From Lineus longissimus (taxonomy: Eukaryota > Nemertea > Pilidiophora > Heteronemertea > Lineidae): a DNA stretch of 64,000 nucleotides. Below, in pieces: positions 1 to 12,249 of the stretch. The first letter of the stretch is position 1, and each line of letters begins with the position of its first letter. The notes beneath the pieces were generated by a model. It saw only the letters and a program-made list of their open reading frames with translations. It was not told where the DNA came from and made no database searches. The DNA is taken from positions 13,747,808 through 13,811,807 of the forward strand of contig NC_088315.1 in the NCBI RefSeq assembly GCF_910592395.1, given 5' to 3'. The translations under genes and the position numbers were made by a program.

Positions 1-1195
1 GACTGTGATGCTCACCAAAAATTAGTGGTGCTTATCAAAGGCAGTGGAAAACGACGATCGAGGCAGCTCAAAGCGAGTTCGCTGTTAAGGTTTTTGTGTG
101 CATGACTACAAACAAGAAAGAACTGTTGGAGATGAACGTTCAGTTTGTGTTTATGAAGACATTATTTTTAACTTCGTGGCAACTACTAACACCATGAACA
201 CGGTAAAAAAATGGAAAACGAAAATGAATTGAGGCATGTGCTCATTAATATAACATCGATTTTCGCAGTAGCAACAATAATCATGTTTGCCGTCGAACGT
301 TACAGTATCCAATAACCATTAGATTTTCACCGATGGAGAGTGAATATGTTAAAAACGACATGAGTTCAAAAAATCTAAAATATGAAGAGTACTATAAAAC
401 GAGTGGGATCTATGAAGGAAAATATTGGTGGTGTCATTTGGAAGAAACGTAGTGTAAACTTTGGCGCACCGTGATGGTCCCGTGATGGCTACTGAAAATT
501 GTTTCAGCTGGAGGTATGATATCTGGTTATTGTGATGCAGGCTGAGTAAGTCTACATGAACGTTAAGCCTGTTGTGAGATTAGAATTTGATTTCTCGCTC
601 CTTTCCTGTAGTTTGTATTGGTGTAGGTATGGAGCCGTTCTTCTTCGTATTTTACCATTGTTGGAATGATCGACGATATTATAAGTGGTTAAAATTTGCA
701 ATTTGATTAAACTTTAGTATGTTTATAATGCTAAATGGTATGATAGCTCGCTAGCAAAAGCGGGTGTTGCCTGAAACTCTAAGGAAAGATTATTCATTTA
801 AATCCATATACAGTCATCGTCTACAAAATGTTTTGCAGATTTTTATGGTATCAACCGTGGAGCAAGAGGAGGTCATCTAGCCGAGAAAAAATGCTACTGG
901 CCATGGGTTCGGCAAATTCACGAATAGGCCAAAACATGATCAAATAAAATTCTACAGTAGTGAATGCGTTTTGATGCTCCTTCATTGCCTCAAAGATGGC
1001 CTTGGGTAGGATGATAGCAACCTGCATTCACCCATATGATATTCATTTGATATGAATTGCTTCTTTTATTGTGGTTTCGAAATCATTTCTCCCAGAGTCT
1101 AGTATGGAAAAGCAATCCAAAACAAACTCTAAGCATTCTGAAAGCGACTGTGAGGTTTGGTAACAGGAGCAAGTCCCAAGATGTTGTTTGATTGC
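1..1195. other. no gene recognised
   Basis: AT-rich, non-repetitive-looking sequence. I see no convincing exon, splice-site pair, inverted repeat or Pol III box here. The short open frames are of chance length. Confidence 0.5.
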
Positions 1196-1286
1196 AGAAG
1201 TCGAAGCGGTGCAATGTTCCTTCGTCCTGATAGCCAAAAGACACTTGGCTATCAGGTCGAAGGAACATTCCATCACTTCTACTTCT
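1196..1286. other. 91-nt hairpin resembling a microRNA precursor
   Basis: The sequence folds back on itself with a stem of about 42 bp and a 7-nt loop. The upper part of the stem (AATGTTCCTTCG, then CCTGATAGCC) matches its partner with a single mismatch. The lower 20 bp carry about four mismatches, including one possible G-U pair. Length, a small loop and scattered bulge-free mismatches fit a pre-miRNA, but a tiny palindromic MITE would look the same. Orientation cannot be decided because both strands fold. Confidence 0.35.
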
Positions 1287-3624
1287 AAACATGTACTATG
1301 TGTGAGTCTAATGGTTACGTGTATATATACATGTATATATGAGAATAATGGAAAATGTAGACAAAATTCATTTCTAATCCATATGTCCATGAATCCGAAA
1401 ACGTTTGCGGCAGACCCATAGTAATTCTAGTTTCCGGTATTTTTTGGAGGTAGCTATAGCAAATGAGAAGGAAGGGTCAGGGTTGGGGTTAGCTATAGCA
1501 AAAAAGACTGGAAAACGCTGCGTTGTGCTCAACTGCCTATCATCGTGCGGTGAATAAATTAACGATCCCACCAAATATGAACGGATGCAAGCGCAAGGCA
1601 GTGTTTTCTTTGAAGGCGATATGCTTAACATGTCATATCCGGTACGCGCGAGACTATACTCAAAACGTATCGCCGCAACTTCCGAGCCAACTTCTTAAGT
1701 GTCGTATGGACTGGCTAAATCATGTCAGAAGGACGGGATTTGGGGGGGGGGGGGGGGGCTCCCCATGGTCAACAGTTGTGTGAATTCACTAGAGCTTGCA
1801 CCTTACATATCACACCTAGGTGTTTGAGCACTCTGGGTGTTTGCATCACATTTCATTAACCCCATTCAACTAAAACCTTTGATCTTTAATGACATATTTT
1901 GGTAAGCCCTATTATTTTTCACAGATTTTCTGGAAATCTGACCTTTTGGACAAAGTCGCACAATGTCGGAGAAATCAGGAAAAAGTTAGCGAAACCGTTA
2001 GTAAGTCGGAAAAAGCCTCCAACTCGTGATGAGGCACTGTGACGCAAGATCGGAGGATAACAATTAGTCAGCGGATCAGTCGTGGCTCCTACTTCATTGG
2101 ACTTGTGCCAAACAATAATTATCCCAGTCGTATCAACCCTTTACTTTTGAATTAACTTTTTATTGACTGCATAGTGGTTGCAACAGAATTGGAAAAACAA
2201 CAAACACTTTCAGTAGAATAGTTTACCTTTATTATAAAACAGGCGAAGAAACAAATGCATTCAGGGAATAATATCTTGATTTCTTTAAGACCAATTTGGA
2301 CTAGGGGATATTGATAATAGTAGCTGTTCTTTGTTTCTATACATAGACTCTTGACAAGCTCGATGGGCATATTGTCAATATCAAAATAGTGTACCAATAT
2401 AAATGTGCAGGCTGTCTAAACATGCTTTGCGAATCCGTACTATCCTTACTTTATATCCGGTTCGTCAGCAAGGTGGTCATCTTCATCAATTATATTGTTC
2501 GTTAACGGCACGTGCCTCCAACTGTTCGCGGGGGCAATAAGCGCTATTTCCTTAAGCCACAAATTGGAATCAACACTAAGAAGGGATGTTCATGATAGCC
2601 AATTTAACGCTCAGTAACCAGGTGTGGTGCGATGTCCACACCAAAGTACCGGTTATTAGTACAGCATCAACGTTTTTATAACCGATATTGAGTTGGTGCG
2701 TGCCGTGGCTGCTCATCTTCCTTGCCGTACTGGCGAATAGTTTCTTTTGAAGGGTCAGCTGTATTCTTTCTTAATCATGACCGTCCTTGGTCTTGCTAAC
2801 AGGGTAAAGTAATTCCTCGCGAGTTCGTTCGACAGAATTATTGCTAGGTGATTTATTGGCAACATTTGACTAACAAACTTCGGAAGGTGTTTTAATACTA
2901 TTTAGTTTGTTATTCTCGGGAACGTGTCAATGGCCACCGCTGGTACAGCGTGCTCGTGGTTCTCACGTTACTGTATCGTACTTCAATGAAAAGAACAGTG
3001 GTAAGCTCAGGGATTTTGCGGTTTGTAATTTTTATTTACTAGTACAGTGTAGAAAAAAGCCGATATTTGGAGTTATTAGTCCTCTGGCTCCTGAATATTT
3101 TAAGAAATCGGAACTTTTTTCAACTTGATTTGGCCTTTATTAACCCAAAAGCTTGCGTACTAAAATCTGAAATGAGATGTGCCATTATTGCGCTTCACGC
3201 AAATAAGGTTTTATAAGACCAGAAAAAGTATGTTTGTGAAAACTATCTCACACGCGGGCCTCAAAACAGCAATACATCGAACAGGCAGTTTTCCAGGAAG
3301 ACGCTGGATCGTTGCAGTAGAATTTTAGTGGATATGATATTCTAGAAAAATCGCCTTTTCACAAAAGGTGACACGACTGGGTTTTTTGAGAAAGTCAAGA
3401 TAAAGTGTATTGCACTCCTAAAATGACGTCATATGGTAAAGCGCGAAATGTATGTGATAGCCTTTTTAGCTCCACGGGCTAAGGCAAACCCATTCACTGT
3501 GTCTGTGATTATCACCATATTTCATCTCTCCAAACTTGTGTGAGTAGTTGTTTCAATCTTAAAAAAGGGTAAGGGTGATACAAAGCTGGCAACGATATGG
3601 GATACTTTAAAGTGCACCATTCGC
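1287..3624. other. no gene recognised; poly-G run at 1742-1758
   Basis: No supported exon or repeat. A 17-nt G homopolymer lies at 1742-1758. A short open frame runs through it, but translation of a homopolymer is not evidence of coding. Confidence 0.45.
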
Positions 3625-3760
3625 GCCGGTCACCCATCCAAGTTAGGCCCGCGCTCAACGTTGCTTAACCGAGACAACGCGCCAACCATTCGGCCATAAA
3701 GGAATTCCTCAATGGCCAGCGGGTTAAGCCGTTCCATGCATCAGTATAGGGTTGCAGTAC
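3625..3760 (-). repeat. 5S rRNA-derived SINE-like repeat, copy 1
   Basis: Read on the minus strand, the segment contains GGTTAAGCAACG followed by CTAACTTGGATGGGTGACC. These correspond to the box A region and box C of the 5S rRNA internal promoter. Upstream on the minus strand is TGGCCGAATGG, which fits a tRNA A-box. The order tRNA-like 5' part then 5S-like 3' part suggests a chimeric Pol III-derived element rather than a working 5S gene. Compared with copy 2 it lacks about 12 bp just before the 5S-like part. A second copy lies about 100 bp downstream in the same orientation. Confidence 0.6.
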
Positions 3761-3863
3761 ATCATCTCCTCCTTCAGACAAATATGTCTCGTCCTTGAGT
3801 CATTTAGTGACACCTAACGTCTCCGTACCGAACTATAATTCAATGCTCGCATCGGGTGGAAAG

Positions 3864-4009
3864 GTCTGCCAGTCACCCATCCAAGTTATTACCGCTCTCA
3901 ACGTTGCTTAACTTCTAGCCTGGAGACTACGCGCCAACCATTCGGCCATAAAAGGAATTCGCCCATGGCCGGCGGGTTGAGCCATGCCACAAAGTTGGGG
4001 GTGCAGTAC
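3864..4009 (-). repeat. 5S rRNA-derived SINE-like repeat, copy 2
   Basis: Second and fuller copy of the family. The minus strand carries TGGCCGAATGG, then GAAGTTAAGCAACG, then AACTTGGATGGGTGACTGG. The last matches the highly conserved 3' control region of 5S rRNA. Both copies share an outer border reading GTGCAGTAC on the plus strand. The 5' third of a true 5S gene is missing, so it is not functional 5S rRNA. Confidence 0.6.
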
Positions 4010-6702
4010 ACTTAGCTTCAATTGTTCATGTCTTGTAAATCCTGCACGCCACATCTAAGCCTTACTTGTACACAATACCAAAAGGTACATGTTTTCTTGA
4101 GACGGATGAAGCCAGGGTATTCAACTACAAACAGGTGCAAGAAATCGTAATTAATAAACATTTTCAAGCTTCGTGTACACTTTTTCATATATTTCATCAT
4201 GAAATCGAGGTTTTAATTCTTTGCTGGTGGTTTCCTGCTGTCAAACGGAAAGTTAACTGCTGCGGTATAGTCAAGTTTATATGTGGACGTTCGCAATGAG
4301 GTGATAATGACTTCACGGTTACAACAAATTATACACCAATTCTAAATGTGCTTATACCTTCAATATTAAATGAGGGCCATATTTCGATTTTTGCATATAG
4401 ATTTTTATATGTAAGCCTTGGCAAAAGCCAATAGGAACATTCCGTGCCATCAAAGCCAAGCTATGTTACAAAACCAGCCAAGATGTACCAAGTGATAGAC
4501 TACAGCTATTGGCTATGGTCGAGTATAGACCAGTGAGAGCATAGCAGAAAGGGATCAATTGTGTACATGTGTTGGAATATGAATACATCACCAGCAGCCC
4601 CAAAAATGGGGCGATCAATCAAAAAGCGCGCGTTTTGGCACATCGCGGCGCGTTCTGTCCAGTGAAAGTCTCGGATTGGCGCGTTCCCAAACAATGCGTC
4701 AAAAATATTCCGTCTTATTTCAAGGCTCAGTGATTTGGCTCACACCCCAGTGCAAACACCCTCAAAACCTGTTCCAAAACCTTCAAGGGCGTCCCTGTCA
4801 ATACAAAGCAAAAATAAAATGTTTGGGCCCTTAATGTGGAATCAGAAATGTCCATAGGGTTGAAAAGAAAAAGAATGAAATCGACCCCTTTCCAAAAACA
4901 TATACCAGGAGGTCTATCTGGCAATATTGAAAAGCATGTAAACTAGTTGATATAACACTAAACAAGCCTAGTTTAGTGTAGCTAGGACAATCTGACTGGA
5001 AGCATGGTTAATTTTTGAAAATAGTGACTTTGATGAACAAAAATTTTACAGAGAAAAAAAAATTATTATAAAAAGTTATTTTGTTCTTCGTATGTGGACC
5101 AATTTTGTTAGAACTGCGACAAACCGATTATTAGGTATGTCACCACATGAATATATGAACAGTTTTTGCAGTGAAATGTCTCATCATACAAAAAAGAGGA
5201 TTAGTAATAGGTTGTTCGAGTGGAGTTTTTGTTTCATGATCCGTTAAAGTTGCCCATGCTTCATATACATCCTTCCAGAAAGGATTAAAGGTTTCTATAA
5301 AATTGAGTGTTTTGTCTTTTGTGAGCCAAATATAGATTCCTCCGTGTTTTGCAGCTTCAGAAAGAAAGAGACTTTCCTGATCATGATGGAAAGGATCATT
5401 GCCTCATTCCAAAATACTGATAAATGAAACTGTGAAGCCATCGGAGCCAGGTGATTTATTCAATTTCATACATACTTACATATATACGCATACACGTTCA
5501 CCATCAGTTAGGTGTTCTTACATTTTTTACCGAGCTAAGTGCCTTTTGTTTTTAGCCAGCTTAAGCGTACCAACAGTGTATATGTGGGTATAGATTACCC
5601 AAAAGAACAAATGAATGCATTGTAATGCAGTATCTACACGTGTTTTCACATGAGTGTTTTCAACGATTAGGTGGACGCTTTACCATAACTTTTTAACGAG
5701 GTAATGATGACCTTGAACTTAGGTCCACCTAATTAATTGGGTCGTTTTGTATATGTCCCCTTATAACACCCTTTGTTACTCTAGAAAACTACCTTCATAT
5801 CAATGCACTGGATTTGACTGTTTTGTTTAGAAAATGACATTAAGCACCTCCCCTTTAGTCCGAGAGGAGCGCCGTTTTTTTTTCCAGTGTGCCTCTCCGA
5901 GCAATTCCTAATGTAACCTAGCCCACGGAAAACAAATTTTGAAATAGTATAATCCAATTCCAATTTTTCGAGGAGGGCCTCAGTTATTGTTTCAGCTCCA
6001 TACAGTCATATTATGTCATCCTGTTCTTCTAGTAGAAGAAAATGTTATAAGTATTTTGTTCAAAGACACGTAAGTACTCTACTTCGTATGAATAAAGGGT
6101 AGAACATGTTGTTACTAGTTTGTAGAATCTTGTGATTTTCAAGGTTAGCTCCAGACATAGCACAAAATACGTTCATCGCGGTGGTTGCCTTTGTGCTAGC
6201 TCGGCCTTCGTGGGCAATGGCATGATCCAGGCTTGATGAAACATGAAATCAGCTCGGGACCGTCACCGACCGCAGACTGTCAGTCATCATGAAATATGAC
6301 ATGCCGGATTGATTTCAATGCAAATGCGTGAAGATTCCAAGCAAAGTATTAAGAACACAGGGTGCTCCTTGTTCATCCGAAACCAAGCATAACCATATCG
6401 TTCTACTAAACACTTCGCTAGATTAAAGCATTTGCTTAGAAGAATTTTATTATTTTCATTCATATCAGCACTGCGATTTTGCATGCTCAAGAAGTATAAT
6501 CGGTTGCCATGTTTGGATAACATTTTTAAGAGTTAGAGTAAAATATCAGGACAATTGCTAATACATACTCACTGCATCATTAATATTTAAGCCCATTTTA
6601 TTAGACAAAATGTAGACCTGGAAATGTTGTCTTCATATAAGTTGTGGCAATATATTGTTCTTTGAGGAAGTTGGTAATGTCCCCGAACCTTTTGGAGACA
6701 TG
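4010..6702. other. no gene recognised
   Basis: Long AT-rich stretch without a supported exon, clear inverted repeat or Pol III promoter. Several 60-80 codon frames occur on both strands, but none shows recognisable motifs or flanking splice signals. Confidence 0.45.
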
Positions 6703-6704
6703 TA

Positions 6705-7640
6705 CAGTCCTTCCAGAAAGTAAATGTCCACCTTTTCTTTTAAATATCACAGAGATAAAATAAGATAGTTGAATGCGGTTTTCAGCAGAGTATGGTATAT
6801 CTAGTTGGTCATATATCTGTTGTATTTAGATGCACCTAATTCCATCTCTTCAATATGTAACAAACATTTCAAAAAATGTTAAAAAACCACTTTCTTTATT
6901 TCATGTGCCTTTTTCAAAAATTCAAATGAGCTCAAGAACTGTGCTTTATGACCATCATTTTTTGGCAATTGAGTGTATTCGATAGTCATGACAAATGCTC
7001 ATTTTTGCGTAGGATTTTTATGATATTTTTTTAATCTCTTCCATAACCCTGACTGACTGCATTGCTTACTATGAGGGGTGTTATCAAAGATCACCAGCTG
7101 TCTGAAAAACACAATCACCTGTAGCGAGCTAAAACGTGCCTTCAAAATGAAAGAATTTTGCAGGAATTTTCTACTTTTCTACAAAAAAACACTTTGTTGC
7201 ATCGTCGTTTACCCATACATTGTGAAAAATAACGAAAATAAAATAAAATAAAAAATGACTTTTTGGACATTTTTAAAATTGCCTATTACATAATGTCCTA
7301 GGAATGCAGGACCCCATACAATAGCTGTGTATTGTCAATGAATGTGGTTGATGATTTAGTTAGGATTAGCTACATAATCTTCAACAAAGGAACTCGGCGA
7401 CTCTATTCACTTTAACAAAAGGACCGGACTTAGATTCCGGGGGACTTGCATTTCTTTCACACCGGTCTATAAAACTTATTAGTGACAGGATTAGCTGAGA
7501 GACAGGATTAGCTGGGTCCAAATACATTAGATACATGAACAACTAGATATACCATTCTCAGCTGAAAACCGCATTCACTTGTCTTATCTATTTCTGTGAT
7601 ATTAAAAAAACCTGTGGACATTTACTTTCTGGAAGGACTG
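6705..7640. mobile_element. mariner-like non-autonomous element
   Basis: Both ends read CAGTCCTTCCAGAAAGTAAA going inward, and both are flanked by TA (6703-6704 and 7641-7642). CAGT termini at a TA target are typical of the Tc1/mariner superfamily. Homology between the arms continues for about 140 bp (6705-6845 against 7500-7640), with scattered mismatches. The roughly 650-bp interior has no recognisable transposase, so if this is one element it is non-autonomous. A caveat is that the right arm also lies inside another palindrome (7402-7760). The two ends could therefore be separate inverted fragments. Confidence 0.55.
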
Positions 7641-7760
7641 TACATACGGGAAAATCCCACTTAACTCGGCCTCAACCCGTTCGAAGTTTTATAGACCGGT
7701 GTAAAAGAAATGCAAGTCCCCGGAATCTAAGTCCAGTCCTTTTCTTAAAGTGAATAAAGA
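7402..7760. repeat. inverted-repeat element with 77-bp arms
   Basis: The left arm (7402-7478) and right arm (7684-7760) are reverse complements at about 90%. Each runs from TCTATTCACTTTAA through CTTAGATTCCGG to ACCGGTCTATAAAACTT. Between the arms lies the right end of the mariner-like sequence, plus a 16-bp direct duplication (GACAGGATTAGCTG, twice). A related fragment sits at 8858-8922. Confidence 0.6.
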
Positions 7761-8857
7761 TGTTCGAAATGTCTCGACCTCGGCGTTTTGATTTGGATTT
7801 CAGAGCCTCTCCACACTGGCTTGAACCTTTTATGAAAAGGTAAGGGGAAATGTCAAGAAAATGAACATCAAGTACATCATTGACTGAAATGTGAATAAAC
7901 AGTGCAGTGTTACATTTTAATTTCTACGTATGAGTGTAATTGAAAACAACAATCGCGTCGTCGACATAAAAACATCGAGATGAAACCCGAATGAAGGATG
8001 CACAGTTACCCTTTAATTGCGGCTGATGGGAGCAAAGGCTTAGCTGAATTGAACTTCCCTCGACTGGTTGAACATGGGGCAGTCGTAGCTGAACTTAGGG
8101 AACATGCACCGGAGTTTGTACGGGTGAGTGTGGCTTGGCAATATGGAAAGCCTGGAAAGTGGGCAATACAGAAGAGGATGGGATCTGAGAGGTCCTCCGG
8201 ATGATAGGCCTTGCTTGGGGTCGAATTACGGAGGAAGCAGTTCGCCTTGCCTGGCAAGCGAGCAGATTATATAGTACAAAATAATGATGTAGAAATAGAC
8301 ATCAATGATCTCGTTGTTGAAGATGAAGAAGAGGGCGAGGGTCTCAGATGTTGATGACTAGTGTAGAGTATTAAATATTATTTTCTTGTGAACTTGCGTC
8401 TTTTTCTGTGTTTTTTTCAACGGTACTTGTGTCACAATAAGAATTGATAATTGTCCTAAGTCTGTTGATGTTGGCGATTTCAACACAATTCCGTGACATT
8501 TGACTGGTGCCATAGGGCGTATGCCCTTAACACTTGTCTAATTCTAACCACGAATATGTATGATACACCCTATACCCTGCTAGCCACATTCATACTGCCA
8601 AGCCGGCAAAAAGGCCTACATGAAATGACATGGTTAGACCGCCTCAGCCAGTGTACAGAAACATTGCAACTGATGAGTCGGTATAGCCCGACTGACAATA
8701 GCAAACTTCCAACACAGTGTCGTCATGGTAAAGCACGCCAATTGTATGACACAATAGGCCTACACCATGTGCGACGGCGATCTTCCAATGACACCAAACT
8801 ACAATACTCGTATGTAATACCTCGAGCTATTCCATTGAAATCACCTACTCCTGGTAC

Positions 8858-8922
8858 TGATCTATAAAACTTGGGAATTATAGATCGGGTTGAGGCCGTG
8901 GTAAGTGGGTATTTCCCGTATG
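8858..8922. repeat. fragment related to the 7402-7760 repeat
   Basis: It contains GATCTATAAAACTT, then GGGTTGAGGCCG and TAAGTGGG...TTTCCCGTA. This matches the reverse complement of 7645-7700 with small indels. It is a partial third copy of the sequence adjoining the right arm at 7.7 kb. Confidence 0.55.
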
Positions 8923-10954
8923 TTCTCAAAGTAACAGTCTCAAACTCGGTCCCGACTATAATATTTTATCCCAGTACAGTTAGTCAAAGATGAGAGTTTC
9001 TCCGAAGGTTGCCCGCCGAATGTTGCTTTTCCTGTCTTTATAGATTATATCCCATTCCAGGACCACGCGAATGAAGCATTGGACCTGTGGGAGGTCGTGT
9101 CTAAATTACTATTCGGTGCTTTGGCGAGTCGACACCGGGTTGATATGAAATGTCGCAAATCGGCATTTTTCGACACGCCCAGTGCGCTAGCTGTAGTTAA
9201 GGGGTCGTTAGCTTGGTCACAGCACATCACCCAATCCGCTACTACAGTCGAATACACTATGCTGCAGTCTGTATCCCTCTCACAGAAGTAGTTGTCTTTG
9301 TGATATATACAGTGGAAGCATTTGTTACAGTTGGATGATCAAAAACACTATCAATGGACAGTTTTGCTGAATTTCTCGATTTTTTGCAGTATGACGTCAT
9401 TTTAGGAGCGGTACCGCACTTGATATTGACTTGTTCAAAGCAGCCAGTCCTGTCACCTGTGGCAAAACGGATATTACCCAATTAAGATGTCTATATATCT
9501 CATGAAGATCCTACTGCCACTAGCAGTTTCCTTGGAAGCTCTCTATGTTCGATATCAAAGCCATTTTGAAGCCCGTCTGTTAGATAAATTTCGAGTAAAC
9601 TGCATTGGAAGGTCGAACCTCCTTTTATGAGGAGTTGCCGTTTAGAGGAACATGACTTTCAGGTCCCGACGGGGTCACAATCTCCGGGAAGTGTTATCAA
9701 CGTATAATGGCACATTAGTTCCCTTCAAGTAACGCAAGTTCGGCTTACCTGCCTCGCTTGTGATCGCTTGTGATATGGGAATGGTCATGATTAAGTCGTA
9801 ATTCTCAAGACTTTTGCAGGCGAAAGATCAACAAATTACATATTATGAAAAGGAATTTTCGGTAAAAAAGATAAGTGTTAATCAAACGATCCCTGCCAGG
9901 TTTCCTTATGAATGTCTCAATTCTTAAACCTACCATTAAATCTTATGGGTCAAATATACATTCTCGAGTAAGGCCGAAGCCGAGCACTCGGGAATGTTCG
10001 TAATGTGAATTTGGCAATTCTACTATATATACACATTACCCCCATTTCAGAACTCGAAACTGAGGCACTCTCTGCAGACATTGTAAAGTTCACTTCGTGT
10101 GAGAGCGTCCAGAGATCACTACATGTATATAAACTACTCGGACGAAAAAGTATAAACTCGATTCAATAACTGGCCTCGATCGGTTACTGTATCGATTAGG
10201 CCTTCATTTAAAATATAAAATATGGTAGTGCAAAGATGAATTTACCAAACTATAAACTATCTGTATCTTAAAAAGTAATGAACGCGTATATTTGACCCGT
10301 CAGCTTTAAGCAAGTTGGTCATTGTTGACTGATCAAGCCCGTTAGGTCTCACTAGCCAGTGGGTACGTGGTCCGTTTTGCCCCCCCCCCCCCCCCCCAAC
10401 AAAGTTATTCTTCAGACATGCCATTTCCAGTGCCTCTACAGCAGCTGCTGCTGTTCAGGTTGAATCTAAGGAAAACGTCGGTGTGATGTAATGATTCCTT
10501 GACATTTAAACGGTGACTTAACTTTCATTAGATGGGTTGCATAAATCAAATGTTACTTCGATATAAATCAAATGTTACTTCGATATTGGGCAACTGTAAA
10601 TTCCCGAATCAGAGAAGACGAAATCAAATAAAAACGAAATAGAAATTTACTTCACTTCACTTCACTTCACGCCAGATTCTGGTCTACAGTTATAATGAAA
10701 CTTATGCGGGACAACGATATCTGGTATGCAGCTTCGTTTTTATCTACTATCAACAATCATGTGCAGAGCGTTGAAAGTTAATCTATTATTTCATGAATTT
10801 CTTTCGTTTAACTTACACTTAAATTTCTACTTGAATGATATCAACTTCTGTGGGGGGACAACGATGTGTTGGTCTTGAGCACTGGCTTGATCCCGAGACC
10901 TAAGAAAGATTCTCTTCTGAAACTCAAATATCACGTGTTATTGTTATCATAACG
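8923..10954. other. no gene recognised; small simple repeats
   Basis: No supported exon. It holds an 18-nt poly-C run (10380-10397), a perfect 22-bp direct duplication of ATAAATCAAATGTTACTTCG (about 10541-10584) and a short (ACTTC)n tract (10648-10670). Confidence 0.5.
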
Positions 10955-11134
10955 CCGGTGTAACATCTGTGGTTGTTCCCCATGTTTCAGTGTTTCCAAA
11001 CAATAGGCAGCTAGAGAGACCATGACTTTTCAATAGGGGGGATACACAGAAATACTCGTCAATCTATTTTTGAGCGTTCCCAAACAATGAGGGGAAACAC
11101 TCAAAAACAGAAACACTCAAAAACATTACACCGG
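10955..11134. repeat. small inverted-repeat element, CCGGTGTAA ends
   Basis: The left end CCGGTGTAA is matched by TTACACCGG at the right. Looser inverted similarity continues inward (GTGTTTCC...AACAAT). The interior holds direct repeats of ACTCAAAAAC. A partly similar stretch (ACCGGTGTAACG then GGTTGTTCCCCAT) occurs near 27090. Probably a small MITE. Confidence 0.35.
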
Positions 11135-11151
11135 TACAACATTAATCTTAA

Positions 11152-12245
11152 TATGTAAAGTCAAGGACTTAGTGAGCCCCCCTTTAGGTCGCGGGAGCTC
11201 CCCCGAACCCCCCTACGAGCATATGTTAAGTGCAAGCTCTAACAACTACAGCTGTTACAATGGGGGGGACACCCCCCAAACCCCCCCTCCGTCGACATAG
11301 GTTTTTACCAGTGCGTTGGGGGGAAGCTCCCCCCAAACCCCCCCCCCCCCCCCCGGTGGACAGTCAACTAGCCCTTCTGTGTCATACTGCTGGAGGGGGG
11401 GGGGGGGGGGGGGATGGGACCATCCATATAGTAATTATAGTTCCTTCCGACACATTTTTGTTTTGGTAATGTAATACATTGTGATTGTCCTTATTCACGG
11501 GAATCGGGCGTTTCCAGTGATATACGACACTTAAATGGATTGTCCACATGCATTCACTTTGGAAACGCATTTTAAAATAGATGTTACGTCCTGTTAATGG
11601 GGCACGTCATCATCGCGTACATTTGGGAAAAACTCCCTAACGAGACCGGAGCAGCCGGCTGAAAGTAGTTTAATTATTGGCCGCTAGGGTGCAGAATGTA
11701 CGCCGCTCACCCGAATTTTTCACGCAACTATAGCTGAATAGAGCTAGTTCTAGTTTGTGATTCAATTTGATACTTCAGATTTGGGCAGTAGACCAATATA
11801 ACTTAGTCGTCAGTGTGGTTTTAAGCAGGGAAAAACGTATCTGTTTTTCTTAAAGTGCCTTTTTTGGACGGGTGTGTGCAATTGTTTTGTTTATGTCACG
11901 TGACCTCGACCATGTCGACACAAAATTGATATAAAACCATCTTTTCTGTCATTATTTATGACGGATATTTCTCTAATAAAAATATCAATATAATTGGCCA
12001 ATTTCTTAGGCATATGTAGCGAATTCCCATGAAGATTTAAATTAGATGTTCTCGTAACCTGTTACAACTGGTCTGATTTATAATTCAGCGCTACAACTGG
12101 TCTGATTTATTTATTCAGCGCCATTTTGAAAAACCAAAAAAAATTGCTTGTTGGATATACGATAATTACTCTCTTTATTTCACTTCATTTACATTATATA
12201 CTCCCGCACACACGTGTATCTTAAGAGCCCCTCCTAAAGGGGGTC
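11152..12245 (+). mobile_element. TTAA-bounded repeat unit 1 of 4
   Basis: First of a head-to-tail array. The unit begins TATGTAAAGTCAAGG immediately after TTAA (11148-11151). It ends GAGCCCCTCCTAAAGG...GTC at the next TTAA (12246-12249). It contains blocks of C and G runs, a direct duplication (TACAACTGGTCTGATTTA, twice) and no credible ORF; the proline-rich frames are translations of C runs. TTAA at every boundary is the target of piggyBac- and Kolobok-type transposons, but I see no transposase and no clean terminal inverted repeat. Segment 11499-11647 is also found at the left end of the element at 59868. Confidence 0.7.
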
Positions 12246-12249
12246 TTAA

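Noticed and set aside
8222-8353. Acidic frame ending EIDINDLVVEDEEEGEG, possibly the end of a decayed protein
   Set aside because: It follows in-frame stops, has no recognisable upstream domain and no splice acceptor. Too little to call a pseudogene.
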